Assembly: GCA_964625335.1 (NCBI GenBank)
Contig: CAZVBE010000002.1
Coordinates: 102,360 to 166,359 of the forward strand
Length of the DNA: 64,000 nucleotides
Direction: 5' to 3'
Origin: CAZGUG01 sp964625335
Lineage (GTDB): Bacteria; Bacillota; Clostridia; Ch29
Under the pieces are notes generated by a model. The model had not been told where the DNA came from, did no database searches, and saw nothing but the letters and a program-made list of their open reading frames with translations. Below, in pieces: positions 50,423 to 59,098 of this stretch; position 1 is the first letter of the stretch, and each line of letters begins with the position of its first letter. Both the position numbers and the translations under genes were made by a program.

Positions 50423-51109
50423 ATGGACTTTACCGAAAGACATCATGCTTTTATTTCCGCTTACTTTTACAGTGAGCTTAAGGAAAGGTGTCCTCAAAAC
50501 GGAGAGGCTACCTTTGTTATGGCAACACAGAGATATGCCGAGCAAAGGGGCAGCCGCATGGCGCAGCGGGCGGTCCGTGACGGTCAAAGGTTGGATTTTG
50601 CTACGTATTGCGCCTATGGCGAGTGGTCGTATACGGAGGAGTATTTTGCAGCATTCAAGCATATAGAGCCGGTTTCCAAAAGCCCTGACTACCGGTATTA
50701 TGTCCACGCCTGCCCGTGGCATGATCAATATGCGGAGATGGGCCTGATTGAGGGGGCTTGCCTTTACTGTAAGCACCTTGATCTGGCAATCGCACGGGGA
50801 TTTAATCCCTATCTCACCTTTGAGGTGAGAAGCACATTGCACAGGGAGGGTAAATGTGAATTTGTACTGAAGGATGCATATATCGAAGAAAGGGGATATT
50901 CTGTCGACAAAAGTAAAACCCAAATGCCCTTCGAATACCACTGTGGACATATTTATAAAACCTTTTCCGATATTGTAAAAAGTATACAACGGGAAAAAGG
51001 CGAGAGGATTTGTAAAAATGTCGCAAATGAATTTGCAAAGGAGTATGGAGAAGACATGACAAAGGTGCTTTTATCCTATGGTGACACCGATTTCAATGTT
51101 TTGCCGTAA
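50423..51109 (+). CDS. L-2-amino-thiazoline-4-carboxylate hydrolase-family protein
   Basis: A 228-residue protein resembling the ATC hydrolase family, which opens a thiazoline ring in bacterial L-cysteine production. Conserved features seen are PDYRYYVHACPWHDQYAEMG, LIEGACLYCKHLDLAIARGF and CEFVLKDAY. It follows the [2Fe-2S] gene by 12 nt with RBS GGGAGGTG. In this cluster a role in ring opening or hydrolysis of an imported substrate or product is inferred. Many members of this family have unknown substrates. Confidence 0.75.
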   Translation: MDFTERHHAFISAYFYSELKERCPQNGEATFVMATQRYAEQRGSRMAQRAVRDGQRLDFATYCAYGEWSYTEEYFAAFKHIEPVSKSPDYRYYVHACPWHDQYAEMGLIEGACLYCKHLDLAIARGFNPYLTFEVRSTLHREGKCEFVLKDAYIEERGYSVDKSKTQMPFEYHCGHIYKTFSDIVKSIQREKGERICKNVANEFAKEYGEDMTKVLLSYGDTDFNVLP

Positions 51110-51152
51110 ATGAGAGACTTAAGAAGTATTAATCCAGTGGTTGCTTAATCTC

Positions 51153-51902
51153 TTAATAGGGTTTTGCGCCATAGAGTCTTTCCAGCCACTGTTCTTCAAG
51201 ACGTTTGATATCGCTGCTGAAATCCTGGGCGGTGCGGCTGGTGGCATCTGCCCAGATTTCGCTGTAGTTTGTTTCCCCGGTCTTTCGTTTTGCCGCAGCA
51301 GACGATATATTGTCAAAGAGTATATTGATGTCAGGCGCTTTCCTGTCGGTTATAACATATGTACCTCTGTTAATCAGCCAGTCAATATGGCATCCCATGA
51401 TAAAAAAGTCCACTATACCGGCAATATCCCGGACAGTATAATCATCGCGGATGCTCATGTCCTCCTGTCCCTTTTCAATCAAATCCACAATAAGCGGGTA
51501 ATACGGCTTGTCCCCGGGAGCCGCGTTGGTTTCTTTCAAGCGGTATACGGTGAAAACGCGTCCGAATTCCTCGCCCACCGAAGTCAAAAGCTCTAGTACA
51601 TACACCGTGAAAATTTTCAGCCTTTCAAGAGCATATTTGTCGGCATAGGCGGCGTTGGATTGCAGACGGCTGTAAAAATCATGGCAGTATTCAAGCACCT
51701 CACGCCGGTAGGAGACTATCAGCTCATCCTTACTGCCGAAATAGTTGTAAAAGGATCCGGTGGATGAATTGGTGGCCTGAACTATTTCCTCTATCGAAAC
51801 ATTGTAATAGCCGTCTTGCTGAAAAAGACGGATGGCCGAGTGCAGTATTTTCCTTATTTTTCTGTTGCTTCTTTCCGGGTATCTTTCCGGCTGTTTTTCC
51901 AT
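51153..51902 (-). CDS. TetR-family regulator, second of a tandem pair
   Basis: A 249-residue TetR regulator with helix-turn-helix VSIEEIVQATNSSTGSFYNYFGSKDELIVSYRREVLEY (read across residues about 35-72). It lies 3 nt after its paralogue and both point away from the second Liv operon. It is convergent with the ATC-hydrolase-like gene. The C-terminal ligand domain is unlike the paralogue, so the two may sense different compounds or form a heterodimer. Confidence 0.9.
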   Translation of the reverse strand: MEKQPERYPERSNRKIRKILHSAIRLFQQDGYYNVSIEEIVQATNSSTGSFYNYFGSKDELIVSYRREVLEYCHDFYSRLQSNAAYADKYALERLKIFTVYVLELLTSVGEEFGRVFTVYRLKETNAAPGDKPYYPLIVDLIEKGQEDMSIRDDYTVRDIAGIVDFFIMGCHIDWLINRGTYVITDRKAPDINILFDNISSAAAKRKTGETNYSEIWADATSRTAQDFSSDIKRLEEQWLERLYGAKPY

Positions 51903-51905
51903 GGT

Positions 51906-52556
51906 TTATCTGTCCCTATTTCGATTTTCGTGTTTCGATTTTCGTGCAATACTGTTACATAAGAATTCTATCATATAGGCATATTTTTCGGTTATCCCGA
52001 AGGAGCCCTTTGATACCTCCCAGTCATATATTATACCGTTGGATAACATATGTATACTGTCTACTATCTGTTCTTCCGATAAATCCTGGCGGATGCTTCC
52101 GTCGGACTTACCCATATTGGTAAGATTGAGTAAAATGGTATTAAAACTATCGTTGACGGGAGATGACCTTTTCAACTCAATCCCGTCCTTAAAAAGACGT
52201 ATATCAGAAATCCGCGCGAATTCATCGCCGTTGGATGACATGGTTTGTAGGGCGAACATGCTCATTAAGTAGAGTTTTTCCAAGCCGTTATAACCCTTAT
52301 AGGCAGGATCCCGTAATAATTTTTCATAAAAATCCACACATTGGGCATCCAAAGCCTGCCGGTAAAATACAAACAATTCGTCTTTGCTGTCAAAATAATT
52401 ATAGAAGGAACCCTTGGAGGAATCGGCTGCCTTGGCTATGTCATCAACAGAAACGTTGTCGTAGCCATGATCGGCGAAAAGGCGCATAGCACAATTCACG
52501 ATTTTCCTTTTATTCTCTTCGGATTTTCGCTGTCTTTTTGTTAGTTTCTTTGCCAT
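51906..52556 (-). CDS. TetR-family regulator, first of a tandem pair
   Basis: A 216-residue TetR regulator with helix-turn-helix VSVDDIAKAADSSKGSFYNYFDSKDELFVFYRQAL (read over residues about 36-70). Start ATG 52556 has GGAGG upstream; a longer frame would add ten residues. It is divergent from the substrate-binding protein gene of the second Liv operon and likely controls it. A near-palindrome CAAGT-N4-ACTTG at 52704 is a possible site. Confidence 0.9.
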   Translation of the reverse strand: MAKKLTKRQRKSEENKRKIVNCAMRLFADHGYDNVSVDDIAKAADSSKGSFYNYFDSKDELFVFYRQALDAQCVDFYEKLLRDPAYKGYNGLEKLYLMSMFALQTMSSNGDEFARISDIRLFKDGIELKRSSPVNDSFNTILLNLTNMGKSDGSIRQDLSEEQIVDSIHMLSNGIIYDWEVSKGSFGITEKYAYMIEFLCNSIARKSKHENRNRDR

Positions 52557-52663
52557 ATTTCCCTCCAATAACCAATGCAAATTCATTATATTTCATTTTC
52601 AGCACACTGGCAAGCTTCAAAATAGGCTCAAATAGCCGTTTAACCCGCATTTTCGATACATTA

Positions 52664-52764
52664 TTGACAGATAAATTTGACTGTGGTAGTATTTTATTGA
52701 AATCAAGTCTAAACTTGGTTCTAATAAATGAAATCATGGGGTTCAGCTTTGCTGAATATTCCCC
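52664..52764 (+). promoter_or_regulatory. Promoter, operator dyad and 5'-leader hairpin of the second Liv operon
   Basis: TTGACA (52664-52669), 17-bp spacer, TAGTAT (52687-52692). The dyad CAAGT-CTAA-ACTTG (52704-52717) lies just past the start point. A hairpin GGGGTTCAGC-TTT-GCTGAA-TATT-CCCC (52738-52764) sits shortly before the ribosome binding site. Confidence 0.68.
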
Positions 52765-52784
52765 GAAAAAATGGAGGTGTAAAA

Positions 52785-54083
52785 ATGAAATCCAAACTGG
52801 TACTATTGCTTGTGGGGATTTTGCTGGGAACAACAATTTTTGCCGGCTGCACTCCCGCTGATGAGCCGACAGATGTTGATGAGCCCGGCAGCATTGAAAC
52901 CGTAAAAATCGGCGCTATTCTGCCTTTGACCGGCGGTGCCGCCGCAACAGGAGTTAAGTTGCAGGCAGCCATGGAAGTTGCCCAGGAGATTATTAATGGT
53001 GAGCATCCTGAAATCGCTGTTCCTCTGGCTGCAGAGGCAGGGCTGCCAAACCTGGGGAATGCCAGGCTGGAGATTGTATTTGCCGACCATCAGGGTAATC
53101 CCGAGATGGCCAAGTCCGAAGCAGAGAGGCTTATAGATGAGGGAGTGGTGGGATTAGTAGGCTGTTATCAGAGCTCAGCTACCAAGCCGGCCAGCCAGGC
53201 AGCCGAGCAGTACGGCGTACCCTTTGTGGCAGGTTCTTCGTCTTCTGCCGCTTTGACGGAACGCGGTCTGCAGTACTTCGTGCGTGTTGCTCCCAACGAT
53301 GATATTGAAACCGAGATGTTCTTTGATTACTTAATTTACCTCAATGACAATTTTGACGCAGACATTAAAAGCGTGGCAGTTGCTTATATCGATAATGAGT
53401 TTGGCGTTCATGCCAAGGATATGGTGGAAAAATGGGTTAGTGAAAAATACGGCGCCCTCGGTTTTGAATTGGCCGGCACAGTGGCCTATGCGGCGGATGT
53501 GACCAATGTTGATACCGAGGTACAGCAGATTAAGAATTTGAATGCTGACGCGATTTTCCATGCTTCCTACATTGCCGATATAACTATGTTCGTAAATAAG
53601 TATAAGGAGTTCGGCATTGCACCGAAGGCTGTTTTGAACTACTGCGGCGGCTTCCAGGATACCCAGTTTGTAGTCAATCTTGGCAATGACGGTGATTATT
53701 TTGCCGGCGGTGCTGCATTCTCGGCTGAAAAGCTTGGCGATATGCCTGAGCTTACGGCTATCAATGCTCTTTATAAAGCCAAGACCAACGCAGACCTCGA
53801 CGGTCCTGCCCTGGAGGAATTTTCTTCGGTACTTGTGCTTGCAGAAGCCATTAATATTGCCGCAAGCCTTGACGGCGATACCATCATGGACGTGATTATG
53901 GGCACTACCTTCGATGCTCCTTATTACGCCGCCGGCGCGGTTAAATTTGATGCCAAGGGACAGAACGAAATCCTGGCTTCCTATGTAGTACAGACCTTGG
54001 ATAAGAAATATCAGGCAGTATATCCCGCCGATACCGCCACAGCCGAACCGGTGGTACCTATTCCGGCCTGGGATGACAGATAG
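52785..54083 (+). CDS. Substrate-binding lipoprotein of the second Liv-type importer
   Basis: A 432-residue LivJ-type lipoprotein: signal and lipobox IFAGC (Cys about 21), then SIETVKIGAILPLTGGAAATGVK. It is about 45 residues longer than the first cluster's binding protein and only distantly similar to it, with an acidic linker after the lipid site. Start ATG 52785 has GGAGGTG upstream. Substrate unknown; C-terminal MGTTFDAPYYAAGAVKFD matches the amide/ABC peptide-binding branch. Confidence 0.92.
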   Translation: MKSKLVLLLVGILLGTTIFAGCTPADEPTDVDEPGSIETVKIGAILPLTGGAAATGVKLQAAMEVAQEIINGEHPEIAVPLAAEAGLPNLGNARLEIVFADHQGNPEMAKSEAERLIDEGVVGLVGCYQSSATKPASQAAEQYGVPFVAGSSSSAALTERGLQYFVRVAPNDDIETEMFFDYLIYLNDNFDADIKSVAVAYIDNEFGVHAKDMVEKWVSEKYGALGFELAGTVAYAADVTNVDTEVQQIKNLNADAIFHASYIADITMFVNKYKEFGIAPKAVLNYCGGFQDTQFVVNLGNDGDYFAGGAAFSAEKLGDMPELTAINALYKAKTNADLDGPALEEFSSVLVLAEAINIAASLDGDTIMDVIMGTTFDAPYYAAGAVKFDAKGQNEILASYVVQTLDKKYQAVYPADTATAEPVVPIPAWDDR

Positions 54084-54226
54084 TTTAGCAAAGTTTACAC
54101 TGTAGACGGCAAATAATATTTCAAAAAAAACCGTGCAGGATTCCGGGAGTGCGGAGCTATCTTCGCTTCGCCTCCTTTATTTACCCGGATGGAAGCGGCT
54201 GTCTGCAATGTGAAAAAGGAGGACAT

Positions 54227-55084
54227 ATGATAATAGGGCAAATAATTGCTAATGGAATACTTATGGGCTTTATTTATGCTTTGGTGGCGGTGGGGCTCAC
54301 CCTTACATGGGGTGTTATGGATATCATCAATTTTGCCCATGGTGAATTCTTGATGATTGGCATGTATACCGCCTTCTGGATGTTTACGCTTTTTGCTTTG
54401 GATCCGCTGGCAGCCCTGCCTGTTTGCATAGCGGTGCTTTTTATACTGGGAATATTAACCTATACGGGAATTATCAAAAGGGTTATTAACGCGCCCGGTC
54501 TGACGGCATTGCTTGCCACTTTTGGTTTCAGTATGTTTTTGAAGAATTTTGCCCAGTATCTATGGACACCCAATTACAGGTATATTAACGAGGCGTTAGT
54601 TTCGGGAAAGTCCCTTGGGCTGGGCAGCGTTGTTATAGGGATGCCGCAGATAGTAGCGGCAATCGGAAGTATTATTTTAACTATTGTAATAATGGCTTTT
54701 ATGGATAGAACCAGAACAGGGAAGGCAATTCAGGCTACAGCCTTAAATAAAAACACAGCCCTTTTGATGGGCATCAATACCAAAAAAATGTATGCCATAA
54801 CCTTTGGTCTTTCAGGTGCCTGTGTGGGTGCGGCCGGTGCGCTGATGTCCACCTTTTTCCCGATATACCCTGCGTCAGGTGCCCTGTACAGTATCATCGC
54901 CTTTGTTATTGTTGCGCTGGGCGGGTTTGGCAATATCAAGGGTGCTTTATTCGGAGGCCTAATTATTGGATTAACAGAAGCCCTGGGAGGATATTTCCTC
55001 GGAACTCAATTCAAATATGCCCTTGTATTCTTAATCTACCTGATAGTGATACAAGTTAGGCCAAAGGGGTTGTTCGGATGGTAA
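54227..55084 (+). CDS. LivH-type permease, second importer
   Basis: A 285-residue LivH-class permease (ILMGFIYALVAVGLTLTWGVMDIINFAHGEFLMIGMY). Start ATG 54227 has AAGGAGG upstream, 143 nt after the binding-protein stop, and a stem-loop region lies in that gap. It overlaps the LivM-type gene. Confidence 0.93.
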   Translation: MIIGQIIANGILMGFIYALVAVGLTLTWGVMDIINFAHGEFLMIGMYTAFWMFTLFALDPLAALPVCIAVLFILGILTYTGIIKRVINAPGLTALLATFGFSMFLKNFAQYLWTPNYRYINEALVSGKSLGLGSVVIGMPQIVAAIGSIILTIVIMAFMDRTRTGKAIQATALNKNTALLMGINTKKMYAITFGLSGACVGAAGALMSTFFPIYPASGALYSIIAFVIVALGGFGNIKGALFGGLIIGLTEALGGYFLGTQFKYALVFLIYLIVIQVRPKGLFGW

Positions 55085-56088
55085 AGAATAAAAAAGCACT
55101 GTTTATCCTAATTGCGGTACTGGCTCTGCTTCCTCTTTTTACCCAGACCAAGGCGCTGCTTAACGCCATCATTCTCCTTTTGATTTTTGCCACTCTTGGT
55201 GAAGCATGGAACCTAATTACCGGCTTTGCCGGGCAAACCTCCTTCGGTCATGCAGCTTTTTTTGGTATCGGTGCATATGCATCTGCAGTAATCTTTTACC
55301 GTTACGGCGTTACTCCGTGGCTTGGAATGGTCCTGGGCGGGATAATTGCTTCCATAATTGCCGGAATTATGAGCTACCCCTGCTTCAGACTCAAGGGGCA
55401 TTACTTCGCCATTGCTACTCTGGCGGTGGCGGAGATTATCAAGCAAATCTTTGTCAGTTGGAATTATGTGGAGGGTGCTACCGGTATATCCATACCCATA
55501 ATACACCGCTCGTCAGGCTTTGCCCAAAGGCTTTTCTATCTGCAGTTCAATGATAAGCTGCCCTGGGTGTATATTTGCCTGATGTTGTTTGCATTGGTGA
55601 TTTTTCTGTGCAGTTATCTGGAAAACTCGAAGATGGGATACTATTTGAAGGCTATACGCGAGAGCCATGAAGTGGCGGAGGCTATTGGAATCAACCCCAC
55701 GAATTACAAACTGTATGCGATGATTATATCGGCTTTTATATCAGCCCTCTGCGGCTCTATATACGCCCAGTATATATTATATATCGACCCATTCATGATG
55801 TTTTCACTGGATATATCGATGAAAATAGTACTGTTGACGGTTTTGGGAGGCATAGGCAATATTTACGGCCCTATTATCGGTGCGGCTATCTTTATCCCGC
55901 TTTCAGAATTTACGCGGATAAAGCTTGGCGGTTCGGGCACAGGCATAGACCTGATGATATACGGGCTTGTAATAGTCCTTATTACCTGTTTTCAGCCTAA
56001 GGGTGTCATTGGCATAGTCGAAATGCTGGCCAACAAGTATAAACGACAGAAGACTGGAGGCGAGGGTAAAATTGAAGCCACTTCTTAA
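55078..56088 (+). CDS. LivM-type permease, second importer
   Basis: A 336-residue LivM-class permease with FAGQTSFGHAAFFGIGAYA and GHYFAIATLAVAEIIKQ. It overlaps the LivH-type stop by 7 nt and the LivG-type start by 17 nt. Confidence 0.93.
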   Translation: MVKNKKALFILIAVLALLPLFTQTKALLNAIILLLIFATLGEAWNLITGFAGQTSFGHAAFFGIGAYASAVIFYRYGVTPWLGMVLGGIIASIIAGIMSYPCFRLKGHYFAIATLAVAEIIKQIFVSWNYVEGATGISIPIIHRSSGFAQRLFYLQFNDKLPWVYICLMLFALVIFLCSYLENSKMGYYLKAIRESHEVAEAIGINPTNYKLYAMIISAFISALCGSIYAQYILYIDPFMMFSLDISMKIVLLTVLGGIGNIYGPIIGAAIFIPLSEFTRIKLGGSGTGIDLMIYGLVIVLITCFQPKGVIGIVEMLANKYKRQKTGGEGKIEATS

Positions 56089-56812
56089 GATTAAAAATAT
56101 AACCATGAAATTCGGCTCTCTGGTAGCAAACGAGGATGTATCTTTCACTATACATGAAAATGAAATTGTGAGCCTGATAGGCCCTAACGGTGCCGGAAAA
56201 ACTACCCTTTTTAACTGCATTACCGGTTTTTACAGACCCTTCAGCGGGCGTGTGGTTTACGATGGCAGGGATATTACCGGGATGACTTCCTATGAGATTT
56301 GCAGTCTGGGAATTACCCGAACCTTTCAGATAGTTAAAACCCTTAACGAAATGACGGTGGAGGAAAACGTAATGACCGGTGCTTTTCTACATACCCGCAG
56401 CCGGAAAAAGGCAGCGGAAATTACCGAGGATATTCTTGACCTCACCGGTATTATACCCAAGAAGAATATGTTGGGCGCCAATCTTACCATCGCAGACAGA
56501 AAAAGAGTGGAGATTGCCAGGGCTTTGGCTACAAACCCCCGGATTTTAATGCTGGATGAATGTATGGCAGGCCTGAACCAGACTGAAATAAAGGATGTGA
56601 TGCATCTTTGCTTAAAGCTCAAGAAAAAGGGGCTGTCTCTTTTGATTGTTGAGCATATAATGGAGGCTATAATGCCTATATCTGACAATATCGTGGTCTT
56701 AAACGCAGGCAAAAAGATTACCGAGGGCATGCCGCAGGATGTTGTGAATAATGAAGAGGTAATAAAAGCTTATTTGGGGGATAGATATCATGCTAAAAGT
56801 AAAAAATCTTAA
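56072..56812 (+). CDS. LivG-type ABC ATPase, second importer
   Basis: A 246-residue ATPase: Walker A GPNGAGKTTL, Walker B LMLDECMAGLNQTE, and TRTFQIVKTLNEMT. The signature region reads LTIADRKRVEIARAL, a variant lacking the standard LSGG, as in some LivG members. The start is a TTG at 56072 preceded by GGAGGCGAGGG. It overlaps the LivF-type gene by 23 nt. Confidence 0.9.
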   Translation: MKPLLKIKNITMKFGSLVANEDVSFTIHENEIVSLIGPNGAGKTTLFNCITGFYRPFSGRVVYDGRDITGMTSYEICSLGITRTFQIVKTLNEMTVEENVMTGAFLHTRSRKKAAEITEDILDLTGIIPKKNMLGANLTIADRKRVEIARALATNPRILMLDECMAGLNQTEIKDVMHLCLKLKKKGLSLLIVEHIMEAIMPISDNIVVLNAGKKITEGMPQDVVNNEEVIKAYLGDRYHAKSKKS

Positions 56813-57491
56813 GGTAGGATATGGGAATGTTCCGGTTATCTTTGATTTTTCCTTCGAGGTGCGGCAGGGTGAGGTTGTATCTATAGTCGGCTCTAACGGA
56901 GCGGGCAAATCCACGCTGCTTAAGACCATATCCGGCATATTAAAGCCCTCCGCCGGCGAGATTGAATTTTTAGGCCGGCGTATTGATACCATTCCCGCGT
57001 ATAAGATTGTGGAAAGGGGTATTTCCCATGTGCCCGAGGGACGGCAGGTGTTTGGCAAGATGAGTATTAAGGACAATCTGATGCTGGGCGCCTTTGTAAT
57101 ACGTTCGGAAACGGAAAAGGCGGCGCGGATTAAGGAGGTTTATGAATTATTCCCAATTCTGCGGGAAAGGGAAAACCAGAAGGCGGAAACCTTAAGCGGC
57201 GGCGAGCAGCAGATGCTGGCTATCGCCAGGGGCCTGATGTCAAATCCCAAACTTTTGATGGTGGATGAGATGTCGCTGGGACTGGCCCCGTTTTTGGTGG
57301 ACAAGGTCATGGATACACTTAAGCTTATCAGTGATAAAGTGACGGTACTTCTGGTTGAGCAAAAGGTACAGGAGGCGCTGGAGATTGCCAGCCGCGGCTA
57401 TGTACTGCAAAACGGACGTCTTGTTATTGAGGGCAGCGGAGCGCAGCTTTTAGAATCGGATATAGTAAAGAAAGCCTACCTTGGCTTATAA
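56790..57491 (+). CDS. LivF-type ABC ATPase, second importer
   Basis: A 233-residue ATPase with Walker A GSNGAGKSTLL, signature LSGGEQQMLAIARGL and a Walker B LLMVDEMSLGLAP (Glu replaced by Met after Asp-Glu as in some homologues; the catalytic Glu is present). It ends the operon before a strong terminator. Confidence 0.92.
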   Translation: MLKVKNLKVGYGNVPVIFDFSFEVRQGEVVSIVGSNGAGKSTLLKTISGILKPSAGEIEFLGRRIDTIPAYKIVERGISHVPEGRQVFGKMSIKDNLMLGAFVIRSETEKAARIKEVYELFPILRERENQKAETLSGGEQQMLAIARGLMSNPKLLMVDEMSLGLAPFLVDKVMDTLKLISDKVTVLLVEQKVQEALEIASRGYVLQNGRLVIEGSGAQLLESDIVKKAYLGL

Positions 57492-57503
57492 GCGAAAAAC
57501 CCT

Positions 57504-57543
57504 CTGCAAAAAAGGAGCATCCGACGATGCTCCTTTTTTGCAG
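57504..57543 (+). terminator. Terminator of the second Liv operon
   Basis: CTGCAAAAAAGGAGCAT and ATGCTCCTTTTTTGCAG arms around CCGACG. Confidence 0.95.
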
Positions 57544-57639
57544 CCTGCATGGTATAATATATACTAAGGGTACCGGCTCACTGACACTGGTGGCGGGTAT
57601 CCTTCTTAATATAAATATTTCGGAAGGAGGGGAGTTCTC

Positions 57640-58155
57640 TTGCTATTTCTGTTACTTATCATAGCGATAGTTGTTCTGCTGGTGGAAAACAACCAAAAAA
57701 CAGAAAAAATAGCCGGTATGCTGGCCGGCAAAGAAAGAAGCGAGCTTGCCAACCTTATTATGCTGAGGGATTCCGGAATCCTGACAGAGGAAGAGTTTAA
57801 AGAAAAGAAGAGGGAGTATGAAAAATTGATGGCCCGTAGAGGACTTGACGACGAGAGGAAGGCACTTATAGACCTGCACGAAAAGGGCATCATAAACGAT
57901 GAAGAGTTTAAAAAAAAGATGGAGACTCTGGAAAGTATAGAAAGACGCAGGGAAGGGGTCACCGGTACCGACTTGGCCGAAATTAAGCGCAAGACATCCT
58001 ACAAAGAGGCAATATGTTTTGCCGAAAGAACACCGGATTCGTGGATATGCATCTGTGGTACCGAGAATAAGCTGTCCGACAGGAACTGCAGGAAGTGCTG
58101 CAGCAACCAGAGATATGTACTGGAAAACTGTACGAAGGAAACCCTGTGGCAGTAA
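57640..58155 (+). CDS. Membrane-anchored SHOCT-like protein with C-terminal zinc ribbon
   Basis: A 171-residue protein: N-terminal membrane helix (LFLLLIIAIVVLLVE), two SHOCT-like helical units (LIMLRDSGILTEEEFKEKK and LIDLHEKGIINDEEFKKKM) and a C-terminal zinc ribbon (CICGTENKLSDRNCRKCC). Start is TTG 57640 with AAGGAGGGGAG upstream. The two SHOCT units are about 50 residues apart and look like a repeat. Function unknown; stands alone. Confidence 0.8.
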   Translation: MLFLLLIIAIVVLLVENNQKTEKIAGMLAGKERSELANLIMLRDSGILTEEEFKEKKREYEKLMARRGLDDERKALIDLHEKGIINDEEFKKKMETLESIERRREGVTGTDLAEIKRKTSYKEAICFAERTPDSWICICGTENKLSDRNCRKCCSNQRYVLENCTKETLWQ

Positions 58156-58162
58156 AAGAGGG

Positions 58163-58192
58163 AGCAAGAGGGGAGCAAGGGAACCGTCCCTC
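58163..58192. repeat. Dispersed repeat with reversed GGGACGGTT core
   Basis: Two GGGAGCAAG repeats precede AACCGTCCC (58182-58190), the reverse complement of the GGGACGGTT core seen at 15440. Confidence 0.55.
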
Positions 58193-58254
58193 TGCTTCAC
58201 GTCTTTCCTGCTTTCTTCATATTGCTTTTCAGGGCAGTAAAAGGGAATGAATAT

Positions 58255-58959
58255 ATGATAACGGCTATAGAAGTTTACGGAGAAAAAAGAAAAGCAAAAT
58301 TCATAACAAGGCTTAACCGGTTTGAAACTCTGGTTGAATGCGGCGGCGAAAGCACCCTCTGCCATGTCGCCAATACCGGCAGGATGAAAGAACTCCTAGT
58401 TCCCGGAAGGGACGTGGTGATTCGAAGAGCCAAAAACCCCGATCGCAAGACAAAGTGGGATTTAATAATAGCACATACTGTTGACGGCGTACCGGTATTT
58501 TTGGAATCGGTAATGGCAAACCGGTTGGTTCTGAAGGCTCTCAGGGAAGGAAGGCTAAAGGGGTTTGAAGAGTACACCGGTATAAAACGGGAAGTAAACT
58601 ACGGCAACAGCCGTTTTGACGTTCGATTATCAGACAACTGGCGGACATGCTATATTGAAGTGAAATGTGTCACACTGGTTGAATGCGGTACCGCCAAGTT
58701 TCCCGATGCTCCTACCGGGAGGGGTACAAAACATGTGCTTGAGCTTATCAGGGCAAAGGGGGAGGGCTTTGGTGCCGCTGTAATTGTTGTTGCGCAAAGG
58801 GAGGATGCGAAGAGCTTTATCCCAAACAGGGACATGGACCCCGATTTTTCAAAAGCCCTGACCGATGCAGCCATGTCAGGAGTACAAGTCTATGCATACA
58901 ACTGCAGGGTTTCGCCGGATTGTATAACCCTGCTTGGCCAAATAACCGTCGAGCTGTAA
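58255..58959 (+). CDS. sfsA: SfsA-family DNA/RNA nuclease
   Basis: A 234-residue SfsA homologue, a PD-(D/E)xK-type nuclease that has been linked to sugar fermentation control. Conserved segments are HVANTGRMKELLVPG, KTKWDLIIAHT, SRFDVRLS and CYIEVKCVTL, the last carrying the ExK pair. Start ATG 58255 follows AAGGGAATGA. It is a single gene. Confidence 0.93.
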   Translation: MITAIEVYGEKRKAKFITRLNRFETLVECGGESTLCHVANTGRMKELLVPGRDVVIRRAKNPDRKTKWDLIIAHTVDGVPVFLESVMANRLVLKALREGRLKGFEEYTGIKREVNYGNSRFDVRLSDNWRTCYIEVKCVTLVECGTAKFPDAPTGRGTKHVLELIRAKGEGFGAAVIVVAQREDAKSFIPNRDMDPDFSKALTDAAMSGVQVYAYNCRVSPDCITLLGQITVEL

Positions 58960-59098
58960 AAGAGGCGGTTGTTTTTATTTTGTATGCAGATTTGTATGCT
59001 GGTGCAGGGGAAGCCGCGTCAACGGCATGCGGATACGGCGTATATTTGCAATAGCGGTGGAAAAGCTAATCCTAACAGGTTTTGGAAGGGGGCTTTAA

